Made by a program: the position numbers and the translations under genes. The notes below the pieces were generated by a model, which was given only the letters and a program-made list of their open reading frames with translations, searched no databases and was not told where the DNA came from. Positions 33,701 through 44,494 of a stretch of 64,000 bases of DNA are shown one piece after another. The stretch is from Peronospora farinosa (Eukaryota; Oomycota; Peronosporomycetes; Peronosporales; Peronosporaceae): assembly GCA_947646735.1 (NCBI GenBank), contig CANTFK010000992.1:186001-250000 (forward strand), in the 5' to 3' direction. Positions within the stretch are counted from its first letter, which is position 1, and each line of letters starts with the position of its first letter.

Positions 33701-34724
33701 TTAGTCCAGCCCGTAAAACCTGATAAAAAAACAATCATTTCAACGTACTGGAGACTGCGTAAAGACGGGATCGTGCCATTCAAAACAAGTCTTGCTATTG
33801 TCTTGGAACACTTGTTTTTCCGTCTCATTTAAGTTGACGAAAATTGCGTCTAACTCGTCCAACTAAATATCAAATCATCACATCAAGTCAGGCAGGACAA
33901 GGTCACCCCCCAGTTTGCAAAAAACTAGCAGTTTCTCCACTGCTTACATGTCGAATAGCATCGTCTTGTAAATACATATCTTGATACATCAACGCCAGTC
34001 TTTCTTTGGCGACAAAGAAATCTCCAAAATTCCATCCAACGGCATTTCGTTTTCCATCCAGAATCCGTAGCTTTTCTTCATACTGAAAACACTTGAGCTC
34101 GAATGCACTCATGATGCAACATTTTAATCTCATGACCAACTCTGTCCACTGCGATTCATGTTGTTGTTGCTGTCCGACAATACTTGTCCCCTCTAAAGTA
34201 TCAATTTTACACACCCGCTCATAGAAAACCGAGCTCGAACCACCACTAGTGGGTCCAAGCAAGGAACTGTTCTTTTTCTGTCCAAAATCCGTTTTCAACT
34301 TGTCAAAAATCTTCCTATAAATGGGATGGGGTACATTTCCAGCTGTTTTGGGATGTGTACCCATTGGCACATAAAGGAGCAACCACTCAATTTGAGCAAC
34401 TGTCATCGCATCGACCCAAGTGGCTATTGCCGGTCGTACCATATGTTTGTAAGTGTCAAAATCTTCACATTTGACCAAATAAATCCAATTAAATGGCACT
34501 TTTGGTGTAATATTTGCACTTGAAAGTTCCATAAAATAAAGTGGCAATTGGTTGATACATTTCGTCACTCCAACGAGGTTACGCCATTCAATGCCACGTA
34601 AAGGAAGACGCTGCATTAAAGAGGGAGCGAGAAATTGCCAGACGCCGCCTTCGTCGGTGTAGGCCACACGAAGTCCTGGAGAGAGTAATTGACGTGTAAA
34701 ATCGGGCTCCACGGACGCGTACAT
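30715..34724 (-). CDS. TRAPPC10: TRAPP II complex subunit TRAPPC10 (Trs130)
   Basis: Exons 34724-33948, 33862-33749 and 33654-30715 give about 1276 residues. The N-terminal third carries the family signature: IEWLLLYVPMGTH, YRKIFDKLKTDFG, WTELVMRLKCCIMSAFELKCFQYEEKLR, KRNAVGWNFGDFFVAKERLALMYQ, then LDELDAIFV across the first splice. The middle has a helical region with CAQYHLARGEFDSASRLLRSL. The C-terminal half is beta-rich with CLRCFGQ and LRGTNLRPNDRVYLAF, as in the TRAPPC10/Trs130 C-terminal domain. It belongs to TRAPP II, a nucleotide-exchange factor for Rab11/Ypt31 at the late Golgi and recycling endosomes. Length matches animal TRAPPC10 (about 1250). The Golgi role is known for the family, not shown here. 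Confidence 0.85.
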
Positions 34725-35381
34725 GATTACGAAGTGTCGAGGTGTATACTATCTGTATACTTTATTGGGGATGGAAGGATGACTGTCAGTGTGGACGGTC
34801 TCTGCACCGTTTGTTGGCTTAGAAAAGTTGCAGTGATGGACGGTTAGAAATCGTCACTTGGAATTTAGAAATTACTACTCGCTACGTATACTATTAATAT
34901 ATTAGAAACAAATATGAAGACTTTAGTTTATTACTATTACTTATAGTAGTATACTATTAGAAGTAGTAATACTATACATAGGTCTACTCTCTGGTGCTAG
35001 TACTTCCTGCATAGGTGACAGTCATCATGTAGGTCCAGCATATCAAAAATAGTACCCTATCGTGTCAATATTTCTCACAGGATTAATATAGCACAACAAA
35101 TGCTGCCTCGCGACTTCTTGCTGAATAAAACACTTTGCGACGTTTTCCCTTGTTAGTCTATCTATCATTCCCCATTTTCATTTGTCGCTTCAGCAAATAC
35201 GCTTAAAACCCCGTTGGCTGCACAACAATCTACTAACTATCCACCTCATGTATGATATGGCTTGCACATTTCCCTCTGCTCGTCTTGAAACGATGCAAAC
35301 CAAAACGAAATAGCCCGCAAAAGTAGCGAAATCACTTCCAAAGGTAGCGGCAAGCTGGTCCATCGCACGTGACCAACTAAA
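34725..35381. other. AT-rich intergenic region
   Basis: Contains short AT palindromes around 34890-34980 (for example TAGTATACTA) and no open frame of note. It is the 5' flank of TRAPPC10 and the 3' flank of exportin-7. Confidence 0.5.
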
Positions 35382-38300
35382 TTATTGGATCGTCAGGAAG
35401 CCACGCAATGTGTTGCGAAACTGACCGAGCTTCTGCGTAAACTTGTCACGGTTTGCAGCCTCTAGATTGGGGCGCACGTCAGCGAACAACAAGGCAAAAG
35501 CCTCTTCAATCTGTACACGTTTCTCGGGTGGTTGCGAAGATTTCAGCTGTTGTTGGTAATTTGTGAGTGCTTCCTCGCTGCAAAGTGTTAGACTCAAGAT
35601 TGGCCTGGACAGGGTCCATTGTGAATTCACCTCGCCGTACACCACAATGTCAAGCAACGCCGCCAGCAGCGTTGACCACATGGTCGGCGAGCCCTGTACA
35701 TGTGCGCATAAGATATGCTTCACAGGTGTGTCCCGCTTCTTCTTCATTTCCTGGAAATACAATGACGCTAGATGGTCCACTGCCGTCGCGCATTGAGCTG
35801 CAATTGCTAGGTCATACGAGGTTATTCCTTCGTGTAAGGACTGTACAAGCTGGCGAAAGATGCTGTCTTCCAACGCCACCACGGACGCCAGCTGATTGCG
35901 GAATAGAATCTCCAGGAAGAAAAAGTAGGCATTTTTCAACTTCGGGTAGTGCATCAAGTCCTCGTGGGGAATAGATAGGACAAGCTGCAGTGCAATTTCT
36001 AGTACGTTCTCCAGAGACTTGTCATTGTAGAGCTGAAACACACCGAAATTCACGTAGTTCCCGCCTAGTGCGCGGTAAAGAATACCCAGACATATTGCCA
36101 CGCCCTTATACTTATCGCCGTATGGATTCTTCCCTGCCGGCACTGGTTGTATCCGCCGCCCGTACGCCACTATAACGCTACTCAACTCGTGAAACAGCAA
36201 TATACCGCTGACTGAGCTCTGCTCAAACGTAAGACGCTGAGCCTTGTTGTAAGCCAGCTCCTGCAAAAACTTGAGCAGAGCTGTTGTTACAGCCGGGCAA
36301 TCATGCAACTCATCTGCAGCTCGTACAAACACTGGGAAATAAGTCGGATACAAGAAGTCGAAGATGCAGCTGTATGTGTGTCGGTTGTGCGTCTGCTGCA
36401 CAATTCCCCGCAGATCGCGACACACGCCAGTCACAGCCTCACGAACTTCTGGCACACGATAGTTGACGGTTTGCAAAAGCTGGTTAAGAACGTTCTCAAT
36501 AGGGTCCATGAATCGTTCAAACCGATCCGAAGACTCATCGAAAGCGGTCGTGAAAATAAGCCGCGCAATGGTTGAGTGGAACATCGTTCGGTGTCGCGTG
36601 TTAGCTGGAACCACCAGAAATGGAAACTCTTCTGCCGTGTGGTTCCCGATAAGGTACTGCACCGTTTCCAAACCAAGAAGGAGCTTCCCGGAGGAGTATC
36701 CAGATGCAACTTCGAAAAAAAGCGCCAGAGTCTTGCTAATAATCACCTCAGTCTCACCCCAAAATTTGAGATTGTTGCCCACTTTCGTTACCACCATGTT
36801 CACGACAACCGTGTGGTCACCCAGTCCTAGTCGCTCGAACATGCGCAAATATGTTTTGTGCTTAGATGACATAACACTTTCGCTAGGAGCCATGATTGGT
36901 GATGAGGCCGACGCTGACTGCAGGGATGACGACGGCGTAGGTGCCGATGGCATGCCATGCTGCTCCCCGATGTAGCTCTTGCGAAAACTACTAAAGTAGT
37001 AGAGCAACGATAATTCAAAGTGCACGCTAGGTTTTGCATGTCCACCCGACGCAATGATCCGATGCTCCGTCAGCTGCATCGCGCGAAAGACCCGCTGCGA
37101 GAGGTCCGCGTCGACAAACTCATTGCCCTCCGTTGACGTGGACGAGTATGTCTGCCCACCAAGAATGGCGCCAATAACGTACACGAGCCAGGCTACCCGA
37201 TTCTCCATACTTCCCAATTGCTGCTGCTGCTGTAGTGGAATTGTGGCTCCACCAGTTTGGTCTAAGATACTGCACGCCTCCGCGTACTGATTCAAAATCG
37301 GATCCAACACTGACACAATGTACTCCCCTGTCTGCCGGTAATTAAAGTGGCACAGCGTTGGCAGCTTTTCAAGTTGCTCATATAGACCACCCTCGTCATT
37401 CAGCGGGTTGTCCAGCGTGTCATCAAGAGCACATTGTTCTGCAGAATCTAGACGTGACTGCAAGTACGCCTGAATAATCTGAGGTACACGCGAGTCCAGG
37501 AAGTTAGCAGTACCGGAGTACGGCGAGCACGACACCGGTTCTGAGCGCACATAAGGTAGCGCAGCCACTAGGCGCGACCACAACGATAGCAAATAGTGAG
37601 TTGAGTTCGCAGACCACTGCCATTGACGGAAAGACTTGATCGTAAAATCGGGTGTAAGGTCCATCCATTCTAGGAATGAATCCGTCTTCATAAGCTCTAA
37701 GAGCTGGTAATTCGACTTCAAGCGGCCGGTTAGACGGCAAAACTCGTGGTAATTTTGCTGATCCGATAGCCCTTCCTGTGTGCGCAAAATAGCGCAGATA
37801 CCTTTTAGTAAATGAGAAAGATACAAACCCCTCTCTTTCTCCGGCGAGAATAGATTACGACGCACGGACGCAAACAGCATGAGTGCTTCGAGGCATTTGG
37901 ACGAATTAGGCGGATTAGTCGTCGTGTAAAAGTCAAAGAGCAGTTGTAAAGTGTCGGGATCCTGAATAACCGAGCGCCACGACGTGGGCACCTGTAGCGA
38001 ACTTGTCTCATCAGCCGACTCGTCTAAATTGGCACCAATAAAGTCAAAAGATAGACACTTGATAAGTAGTGTCAGTGCCTGGTCTCCCATTCTTGCTTCC
38101 TGCTGCGGCGTTGCCCCTCCAATGTTGTGCATCTGAAGTTGTTTAATGGACGTGAGTGCGACCTGGAAAATCCGAAACAGCGAATCTTCTCGAAAAGACA
38201 CGGCACTTTTGCGATGAAACGTGATGTTACGGCCGACTATAGGCAAGCTCATTTCCGTGACCAACTCACTCAAGATTTGGAGTCCAATGACACAGTGATC

Positions 38301-38816
38301 TACTGTAGCTTGCAAGAATTTTGTCACTTCTGCAACAATTTCACGGTGTTGCTCATCATCAAACCAGCCGTACTTGGTAAGACGACAGACCATTTGAATT
38401 AATGACGTTGTCACAAATTTCTCCAGTGTCGGTCCCTTTTGAGCCAAATATCCCAGTACATAGTTTCCTATCATGAAAGAAATAATATGAAAAAAATAAT
38501 GTAAAATCAGTACAATACATAAAATTAGGCAAGGGGCAATAATTCTGTCGGTTTGTGACGCACGAATGTCGACACGTTGGGAAGTTGTAAAATTGTTCCA
38601 ATGTGACGTAAGAAGCTTTGTGAGACTTGTGCTAGCAACGAGCAGCGCATAGGGCGACGATGAATTGTCGAGTACGTATTGACACTGTGGAATGTACTCG
38701 GCTGAACTCTGCAAAATGAGCACGGCCTGCTGTGCATGAGCGCGTTCTGATTCATTTCCACTCTCATATAGTACGCGACATAGCGTCTCTAGCTCACGTA
38801 ATTGATTGGCGTCCAT
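35382..38816 (-). CDS. XPO7: Exportin-7-like karyopherin (RanBP16/17 family)
   Basis: Exons 38816-38564 and 38467-35382 give about 1112 residues; the intron keeps an open frame and would be missed without splicing. The start MDANQLRELETLC, then LYESGNESERAHAQQAVLIL and YALLVASTSLTKLLT, is the importin-beta N-terminal domain. NYVLGYLAQKGP and QMVCRLTKYGWFDD then follow. Further conserved stretches are FLEWMDLTPDFTIKSFRQWQWS, NSTHYLLSLWSRLVAALPYV, KSYIGEQHG and the C-terminal DKFTQKLGQFRNTLRGFL. It should carry cargo out of the nucleus, and possibly in, with RanGTP. Length and motifs fit exportin-7 rather than exportin-4. The gene lies 270 bp from guanine deaminase on the same strand. Confidence 0.92.
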   Translation of the reverse strand: MDANQLRELETLCRVLYESGNESERAHAQQAVLILQSSAEYIPQCQYVLDNSSSPYALLVASTSLTKLLTSHWNNFTTSQRVDIRASQTDRIIAPCLILCIVLILHYFFHIISFMIGNYVLGYLAQKGPTLEKFVTTSLIQMVCRLTKYGWFDDEQHREIVAEVTKFLQATVDHCVIGLQILSELVTEMSLPIVGRNITFHRKSAVSFREDSLFRIFQVALTSIKQLQMHNIGGATPQQEARMGDQALTLLIKCLSFDFIGANLDESADETSSLQVPTSWRSVIQDPDTLQLLFDFYTTTNPPNSSKCLEALMLFASVRRNLFSPEKERGLYLSHLLKGICAILRTQEGLSDQQNYHEFCRLTGRLKSNYQLLELMKTDSFLEWMDLTPDFTIKSFRQWQWSANSTHYLLSLWSRLVAALPYVRSEPVSCSPYSGTANFLDSRVPQIIQAYLQSRLDSAEQCALDDTLDNPLNDEGGLYEQLEKLPTLCHFNYRQTGEYIVSVLDPILNQYAEACSILDQTGGATIPLQQQQQLGSMENRVAWLVYVIGAILGGQTYSSTSTEGNEFVDADLSQRVFRAMQLTEHRIIASGGHAKPSVHFELSLLYYFSSFRKSYIGEQHGMPSAPTPSSSLQSASASSPIMAPSESVMSSKHKTYLRMFERLGLGDHTVVVNMVVTKVGNNLKFWGETEVIISKTLALFFEVASGYSSGKLLLGLETVQYLIGNHTAEEFPFLVVPANTRHRTMFHSTIARLIFTTAFDESSDRFERFMDPIENVLNQLLQTVNYRVPEVREAVTGVCRDLRGIVQQTHNRHTYSCIFDFLYPTYFPVFVRAADELHDCPAVTTALLKFLQELAYNKAQRLTFEQSSVSGILLFHELSSVIVAYGRRIQPVPAGKNPYGDKYKGVAICLGILYRALGGNYVNFGVFQLYNDKSLENVLEIALQLVLSIPHEDLMHYPKLKNAYFFFLEILFRNQLASVVALEDSIFRQLVQSLHEGITSYDLAIAAQCATAVDHLASLYFQEMKKKRDTPVKHILCAHVQGSPTMWSTLLAALLDIVVYGEVNSQWTLSRPILSLTLCSEEALTNYQQQLKSSQPPEKRVQIEEAFALLFADVRPNLEAANRDKFTQKLGQFRNTLRGFLTIQ

Positions 38817-39086
38817 GGTGAAGCGGCAGAACTGCAATTAGCTCGCTCTTTATCTTGCCGAGGGGGGATTGATGCAGTTATGTTGTATATCAGGATAAAT
38901 CCTACGATAGGACAGATCGAAACGCCTAATGTAGACACAAAAGTAGAATGTACGACAGAAAAGTCGCCCGACTCAGATGGACAGTAATGTAAGAATGACG
39001 ACTGCTTACCGGCTTTTTCTGTAATTACAGAATCAATGAGATGTATACAAACAACACTTTTCTCACCTTCAAACAACTGATGGATT

Positions 39087-40550
39087 TTAACCTTTTACAA
39101 TGACTTCTTTGTTCTTATCAAGCGACATAACGTTAATACTACCATGCACACCATCCGTTGGCAATGGAATTGTGATTTTCATAGCGCTGCGCTTGGAAGT
39201 TGAGCTCTTGATCTGCCGTCCACATACAAATATAGAGACGATGTTACGGTCGTCACCGAGGAAGAGGAATTTCTGAAACGTGTGCAAAACGTCTGCAGCT
39301 TCGACGTGGTCAAACGATTCGTCGATAGGACTGTTCTCAATGTAAGGATCCACCACCAACGCATCAAAGTCTTTGCCGATCATGAAATTGCCAATCGTGT
39401 CGCCAAGTCCAAGTGCTTCGGCGCTACCTACGGTCGCAAGATGAAAAGCTTCAGCATATGAGAGGGATTGTTCTTGTGGATCATCATTGTACTGATTGCA
39501 AAAGCTTCCATTACCAATGGAGACGAGCTTGGAGGCGATAACGGCTTGACGAATGGCGTCCAACATGGACGGAGAATAGCCACCCGATACATCAGTTCCC
39601 AGGCCAACCTTAATTCCCTCCTGCAGCAATCGTCGAACATTGAGAACACCACTGGAAAGCGAAAAGTTAGAGTTGGGACAGTGGATCACAGCCGTCTGCT
39701 TTTCATGCAGAAGCTCGCGCTCACTCGTACTGCACCAAACGCAGTGTGCCATGTAAGACCGCTCATGTAGCAGACCATGGTCATCGTAGACGCTCGTATA
39801 TGTTTTGCATTCCGGGTGCAGACTCTTGACCCACTCGATCTCCTGCCGATTTTCGCCCAGATGCGACTGTATTGGTAACTTGGGCGCATGTTCTCTCGAG
39901 ATCTCCGCCAACCCATTCATGAGCTTGGACGAGCAGCTAGGTACAAATCTCGGTGTGATCACTGGCGTCAGCAAGTGGTTCTGCTTGCTTTGCACGTACT
40001 TTACAAACGTTCTCGTGTCATTAATAGACGTTTGGGTGTCCTCTACCAACCCGGACGACGCGTTGCGGTCCATATTGACCTTCCCCACGTAGCCCCGTTG
40101 ACCCACTTGCTCCAAGATGTCCGTCAGTATCTTGCATGCATCAAGATGCACCGTAGCAAAGTACGAGCACGTGGTGGTGCCATTGTTGACATGACGACGC
40201 ACTGCCTTGTCGTATACAGCTCGTGCGTACTCGAGATTCTGGAATTTTGACTCGTACGGGAACGTGTACGTCTCGAGCCACTCAAGCAGTGGCAGGTGCA
40301 TTCCTACGCCAATGAATGAATACTGAGGAGCATGTGCATGCCCATCGACAAAGCCAGGAAGTAACAATTGGTTGCCCAAGTCCACAAGCTCATCAAAGGA
40401 CTCGATGTCCATCTCTAACTGGTTCAAATCCTGCACAAAGACAATTTTACCATCTTCGTCTACACCCACAAGTCCAGGTTCAAGCACTTGTAATTGACCC
40501 AGAGCAATGGAATGCACCACATTCGCCTTGTATGCGACAATGCGAGGCAT
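39087..40550 (-). CDS. GDA: Guanine deaminase
   Basis: Single exon, 487 residues. The amidohydrolase metal motif PGFVDGHAHAPQ (His71, His73) appears near the N-terminus, with LEWLETYTFPYE and NGTTTCSYFATVH after it. LPIQSHLGENRQEIEW holds a further metal His. AHCVW, IHCPNSNFSLSSG and GLGTDVSGGYSPSMLDAIRQA complete the zinc centre with its Asp. It converts guanine to xanthine and ammonia in purine salvage. Length is slightly above the usual 450. It is divergent from the zinc transporter gene with about 200 bp between start codons. Confidence 0.95.
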   Translation of the reverse strand: MPRIVAYKANVVHSIALGQLQVLEPGLVGVDEDGKIVFVQDLNQLEMDIESFDELVDLGNQLLLPGFVDGHAHAPQYSFIGVGMHLPLLEWLETYTFPYESKFQNLEYARAVYDKAVRRHVNNGTTTCSYFATVHLDACKILTDILEQVGQRGYVGKVNMDRNASSGLVEDTQTSINDTRTFVKYVQSKQNHLLTPVITPRFVPSCSSKLMNGLAEISREHAPKLPIQSHLGENRQEIEWVKSLHPECKTYTSVYDDHGLLHERSYMAHCVWCSTSERELLHEKQTAVIHCPNSNFSLSSGVLNVRRLLQEGIKVGLGTDVSGGYSPSMLDAIRQAVIASKLVSIGNGSFCNQYNDDPQEQSLSYAEAFHLATVGSAEALGLGDTIGNFMIGKDFDALVVDPYIENSPIDESFDHVEAADVLHTFQKFLFLGDDRNIVSIFVCGRQIKSSTSKRSAMKITIPLPTDGVHGSINVMSLDKNKEVIVKG

Positions 40551-40746
40551 GTTTATTTTGTCAAGTCACGTGCGCTGTAGACTGTAAATTCGTCAATGAC
40601 CCTCTTTGTTTTTCCTGTTCTTCACATTCAACGACGAAAAAAAAGGCCGTTTTGACAATTATTATTATTTTTACGAAAGGAAAATATTCGGGTAATTCAA
40701 TTTGATATTGCAATAATACGTGTACCATCAATAGCAGAGGTCCATA

Positions 40747-41790
40747 ATGATCAAAGGTTTGCACCCCATTAGCCAAGCGTTACTTGGTACGCTTGTTACC
40801 TGGGGCTTTACTGCTCTTGTACGTTTATTCCTCTTTCATCCTCTTCTTCTTCTTGTGGTTTATCTTCTCGTTATCCTTTTTCTATACAGGGCTCGGCAAT
40901 GGTGTTTGTACTGGACGTGGAGAATAAAGCAACAAGTCGAAAGATTCTGGACGGCATGCTCGGTTTTGCTGGTGGTGTCATGTTGGCTGCTTCCTATTGG
41001 TCTTTATTGGCACCAGCTATCGAGATTGCAGAAGAGTCTGAGCTCTATGGACCAAATGGTCGCTGGTCTTTTGTCCCGGCAGCTGTGGGGTTTACACTTG
41101 GAGCAATGACGCTCTTTGGTACTGAGAAGGTATTGCCTTTTGTCGAGAAATACGTGGTCATTTCTTCGGATGAAGAGCTCAAGATGAAGAAGAAAGATGA
41201 CGATTATAACGACGAGAACCACGGCAAGCCAACGCTTGGCAATACGAGCAGCTACCGACGAGTGCTGCTGCTTGTTATTGCAATTACACTGCACAATTTA
41301 CCCGAGGGGATGGCAGTTGGCGTAGGATTCGGAAGTGTCGGTCACAGCTCCAATGCGAGCTTTGGCAATGCCGTGAATCTGGCGATTGGCATTGGACTGC
41401 AGAACTTCCCAGAAGGGTTGGCCGTGTCAATGCCATTGAGAAGAGAAGGTGCATCGGCATTTAAAGCGTTTATGTGGGGACAAGCGAGTGGGTTGGTCGA
41501 GCCGATTGGAGGGGTGAGCTGCTTTAATGAGGAGAAGAAAAGGTGTGACGTGCTGATTCTTGTTTGTGGGTTTATTTTTGGGAAATTTATAGTTGATTGG
41601 AGCGGGCGCGGTCTTGTACGTGCAGCCAATTCTTCCGTACGCACTGTCGTTTGCTGCAGGAGCTATGATATTTGTCGTTGTGGACGATCTCGTGCCCGAG
41701 ACAACGCAGAGTGGCAACCAAAAGCTGGCAACTTTTGGCACTATAATTGGCTTTGTTGTTATGATGGTAATGGACGTCGCACTCGGATAA
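40747..41790 (+). CDS. ZIP zinc transporter, SLC39A11/GufA type
   Basis: Exons 40747-40818, 40890-41513 and 41593-41790 give 297 residues. The opening LLGTLVTWGFTALGSAMVF is the hallmark first helix of ZIP11/GufA proteins. FAGGVMLAASYWSLLAPAIE, a His-poor charged loop (MKKKDDDYNDENHGKP), then the metal-site helices LHNLPEGMAVGVGFG and IGLQNFPEGLAVSMPL follow. The last exon gives LPYALSFAAGAMIFVVVDDLVPET. Eight membrane helices are plausible. It should move zinc or other divalent ions toward the cytosol, at the plasma membrane or Golgi. Reading through the second intron breaks the frame after GLVEPIGG, so splicing is needed to restore the C-terminal helices. Confidence 0.92.
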
Positions 41791-41830
41791 AGAGATATGG
41801 TAAACTTACTTAGACTCATTCGAAACCACA

Positions 41831-42019
41831 ATGAAGGTGAAAGGAGGTCTGATGGCCTCGCGAAAAATGCATTTTGCGATGAATCTTATTGTTGCCGTAC
41901 TCTGATTTGTTTGGTTTTGCCTTGTGGCTAATGGTGCAGTGGTTCCAACACCGGAGGATTTGACGTCAATAAGGCAAATAGTCCAGGAGTCTGATGATGA
42001 TGGTCCTTCAGTGGATTAA
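41831..42019 (+). pseudogene. Interrupted frame for a small secreted peptide
   Basis: An ATG at 41831 opens a 62-codon frame that reads a hydrophobic signal-like stretch, MHFAMNLIVAVL, then a TGA at 41903, then FVWFCLVANGAVVPTPEDL and an acidic tail ESDDDGPSVD before TAA. Without the TGA this would be a convincing signal peptide cleaved after ANGA plus a short acidic peptide. Either the gene is dead, the base is a sequencing error, or the pattern is chance. No SECIS-like element was recognised to support selenocysteine. It begins 40 bp after the ZIP stop codon. Confidence 0.35.
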
Positions 42020-42450
42020 AGAGTGCTAACACGACGTAGCTAGAGATTCCAAGGACTGTTACGCCAATTTCTCGATTATGCTTAAGCTTGGTGGCTCATT
42101 GCCGTCAGCTCTCACTTACTGGACAGCATAATGTAGTCCGGCCGCGCATCAGCGTCGAGAGCTTGAACAGTGTTGTCCACATTTAGGTGTTATTGGATGC
42201 GTCGTGCACTTTTATCGAAGACTCATGTCGCGCTGCTCCTATCCACAGTTGTTCGGAAGTGCGGAAGTGCTGTAGACTACCAAGCACATGAAAATAAGGA
42301 GGTCCACCTGACTGCAAGCCACATCAGCTTCTTTTAACAGTGCTATGAACTGGGTTTGCAGCAAAACTCCGGATGAAAGATGATCCTTCACGGAAGGAAC
42401 GCTGAGGTTGAAAGTATGTTAGAATCTGACGTAGGTACGGAGTATTGCAT
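42020..42450. other. Intergenic region, nothing recognised
   Basis: The 3' flank of the carboxypeptidase gene. No motif or plausible frame was seen. Confidence 0.45.
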
Positions 42451-44118
42451 CTAAATAGGTTGGTACTGTTGACGATTTTGTCCGTTCTGGTGACGGTGAC
42501 GACTTGCGTAGACTGTAGCCACAAGCAACAGGACGGCGCAGCAGACGAAGAGCGACACGGTTGCACTCGACACGATTTCATTTGGTGCACTTGCCTGCAA
42601 GATTGTTGCTCTGGTCTGTTTTGCGAAAACTGCATCGTGGTACACATCTTCCTGAGAAGGACCAGGTGCTTTCGTGTCAAACACATTTCCTGCTGCCTCA
42701 CGCTCAAACAGGCCGGTAGGATAAGACATGACGGTGCAGTTGTCGTCACCGTAGAGAAAGCAGTCAAAGAGGTGAAGGCCGTGAAGCGGGCGCACAGCGG
42801 GCACCATGTGACCTGCACCCTTCACAGTCTTGAAAGTCAAACCAAGCTCGAATTGCTGGTGGTAACCGGCGATCTGGTTGTCCGGGCCCAACCATGCTCG
42901 CCATGGCGACGCAGGCTTCAATGCGAGTCCGTCGGCTTCTGTAATCCAGCGCTGCGTACCGATAAAGTTTACAACAGAATCAGCGTCACCACTGTAGATA
43001 AGAACCTTCAATCCGTTGCCGAGCAGCTTCCGGTACTTGTCCAGCGACGAAACCGTGCGGATGTAGTTGCGCGAGATGTAAGACTGACAATCCACCCACT
43101 TCATCGGCAACTCGCCTTCAATATGTATCGCCTGCTGCACGTCCAACTTGTTCAAAAGAGCCTTGGTAAAGTCACTAGCACACGGACCGACAACTCCACG
43201 GTACATTTGAATCTTTGGACCAACATTATCAAGCAGGTGCAAGTGCAGCGCAGACCGTTGGTTGTTTCTCATGTGACACACGTCGCCGTAGATATAGTAG
43301 TGATTGAACTCGTCCGTGTCTGCAGCCTCGTGAGCTTTCAAAACAGCCTCCTCGCAACGTGTCGTGCAGTTAACATCCATGAACATACACTGTGCCACAT
43401 CGTTGTCGCAGTACTCAAGAAGAGTCAAATAGTCTCCACGCGAAATAAGCCCGTGTGTGTAGTAATAGTACATGTACGCGTTGCCATCGATCTCCATGTC
43501 CGTAAGCGGATTACCAATGGCAAACCCCTTAAGATTCAGCCCCTCCACGGGATCATCCACCAGTCGTTCTACCAAGAACGGAACGTACATACCAGCATAG
43601 CTCTCACCCGTCACGTAGAACTCGCGGCTTTTGAGTTCTGGGTACTTGGCTAGAAACTCGAGTAGAAATCGCCGAAGTCGGTCCGCCACAACATCGTCAT
43701 TGTAGTAACCGACCGGAGCTTGTTGCGGTTGGCTAAAGCCAACTCCAGAGGGTGAATCCACCCAGATTATATTTGCACGGGCGTTCCAGCCGTACGGATT
43801 GAGGCCAACACTTCCGTCACGTTTGGCGACGAATGGTCCGTTTTCCGTGAAAAACCCTTCGGTCGACGCACAGCCTGGACCTCCGTTTAGCCAGAGCACA
43901 ATGGGATCGCTTTCGGGTGAGCGTCGAGATTGTGCGTACCAATAGAACATTTTTTCCTTGGTGACTGTAGGTAAATGCAGTTGTCCAGCGTAGTGCTTGA
44001 ATGGGACGTCCTTTTGCTTGAGACCAGGAAGATCCCCAACGCGATGAGCGTCATACGACATGGTAGGGGATGCGAAGAGCATTGCACCCAACGCTGCAAT
44101 CGTGACAGAGAGCTTCAT
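42451..44118 (-). CDS. Serine carboxypeptidase (S10), membrane-anchored, tandem copy 1
   Basis: Single exon, 555 residues from the ATG at 44118, which begins a signal peptide (MKLSVTIAALGAMLFASPTMS). S10 motifs are all present: WLNGGPGCAS (oxyanion hole), WVDSPSGVGFS, TGESYAGMYVP with catalytic Ser173, IYSGDADSVVNF with the Asp, and KGAGHMVPAVRP with the His. The substrate-binding NGGPGC is intact. Near the C-terminus is a transmembrane helix (VSLFVCCAVLLLVATVY) followed by a short basic tail, so the enzyme is likely a type I protein of vacuole or cell surface. It removes C-terminal residues from peptides at acidic pH. It is a tandem duplicate of the next gene, in the same orientation, 376 bp apart. 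Confidence 0.93.
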   Translation of the reverse strand: MKLSVTIAALGAMLFASPTMSYDAHRVGDLPGLKQKDVPFKHYAGQLHLPTVTKEKMFYWYAQSRRSPESDPIVLWLNGGPGCASTEGFFTENGPFVAKRDGSVGLNPYGWNARANIIWVDSPSGVGFSQPQQAPVGYYNDDVVADRLRRFLLEFLAKYPELKSREFYVTGESYAGMYVPFLVERLVDDPVEGLNLKGFAIGNPLTDMEIDGNAYMYYYYTHGLISRGDYLTLLEYCDNDVAQCMFMDVNCTTRCEEAVLKAHEAADTDEFNHYYIYGDVCHMRNNQRSALHLHLLDNVGPKIQMYRGVVGPCASDFTKALLNKLDVQQAIHIEGELPMKWVDCQSYISRNYIRTVSSLDKYRKLLGNGLKVLIYSGDADSVVNFIGTQRWITEADGLALKPASPWRAWLGPDNQIAGYHQQFELGLTFKTVKGAGHMVPAVRPLHGLHLFDCFLYGDDNCTVMSYPTGLFEREAAGNVFDTKAPGPSQEDVYHDAVFAKQTRATILQASAPNEIVSSATVSLFVCCAVLLLVATVYASRHRHQNGQNRQQYQPI

Positions 44119-44494
44119 GGTTAATTTGATTACGTTGGCACTAGATAAATTATCAAATGGGGGTATGATCAAACTGGTCAAGCTGTCTACGAAGATGTGT
44201 GCCTAGTACAGTCGAATATATCCGTCATTGCGAAAGGGATGGAAGTAACGGTTGACTATGTGGAATGATTCAACAAATAATGAGCTTCTAAAGGGGGCCT
44301 CGTCGACATTGATTGAGCCACGTCGGCCATTGAATCGAAACGATTTGGCAAGTGATGTCCAATCAAGATATGACTTACTTGGTCATCATGACCACCTACC
44401 TACCTACATTCACTGAAGATACTGCGTTTACATGTAGGCTTAACTGCCATATTGCATGGTCTACCTGGCCAAACTAAGCATAGCTGTCACCTAG
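44119..44494. other. Spacer between tandem carboxypeptidase genes
   Basis: 5' flank of one carboxypeptidase and 3' flank of the other. No element was recognised beyond a short CTAC repeat near 44395. Confidence 0.5.

Noticed and set aside
38468..38563. Continuous frame through the exportin-7 intron
   Set aside because: The interval has good splice sites and inserts a hydrophobic, Ile/Phe-rich segment where relatives have none; splicing rebuilds RVDIRNYVLGYLAQKG.
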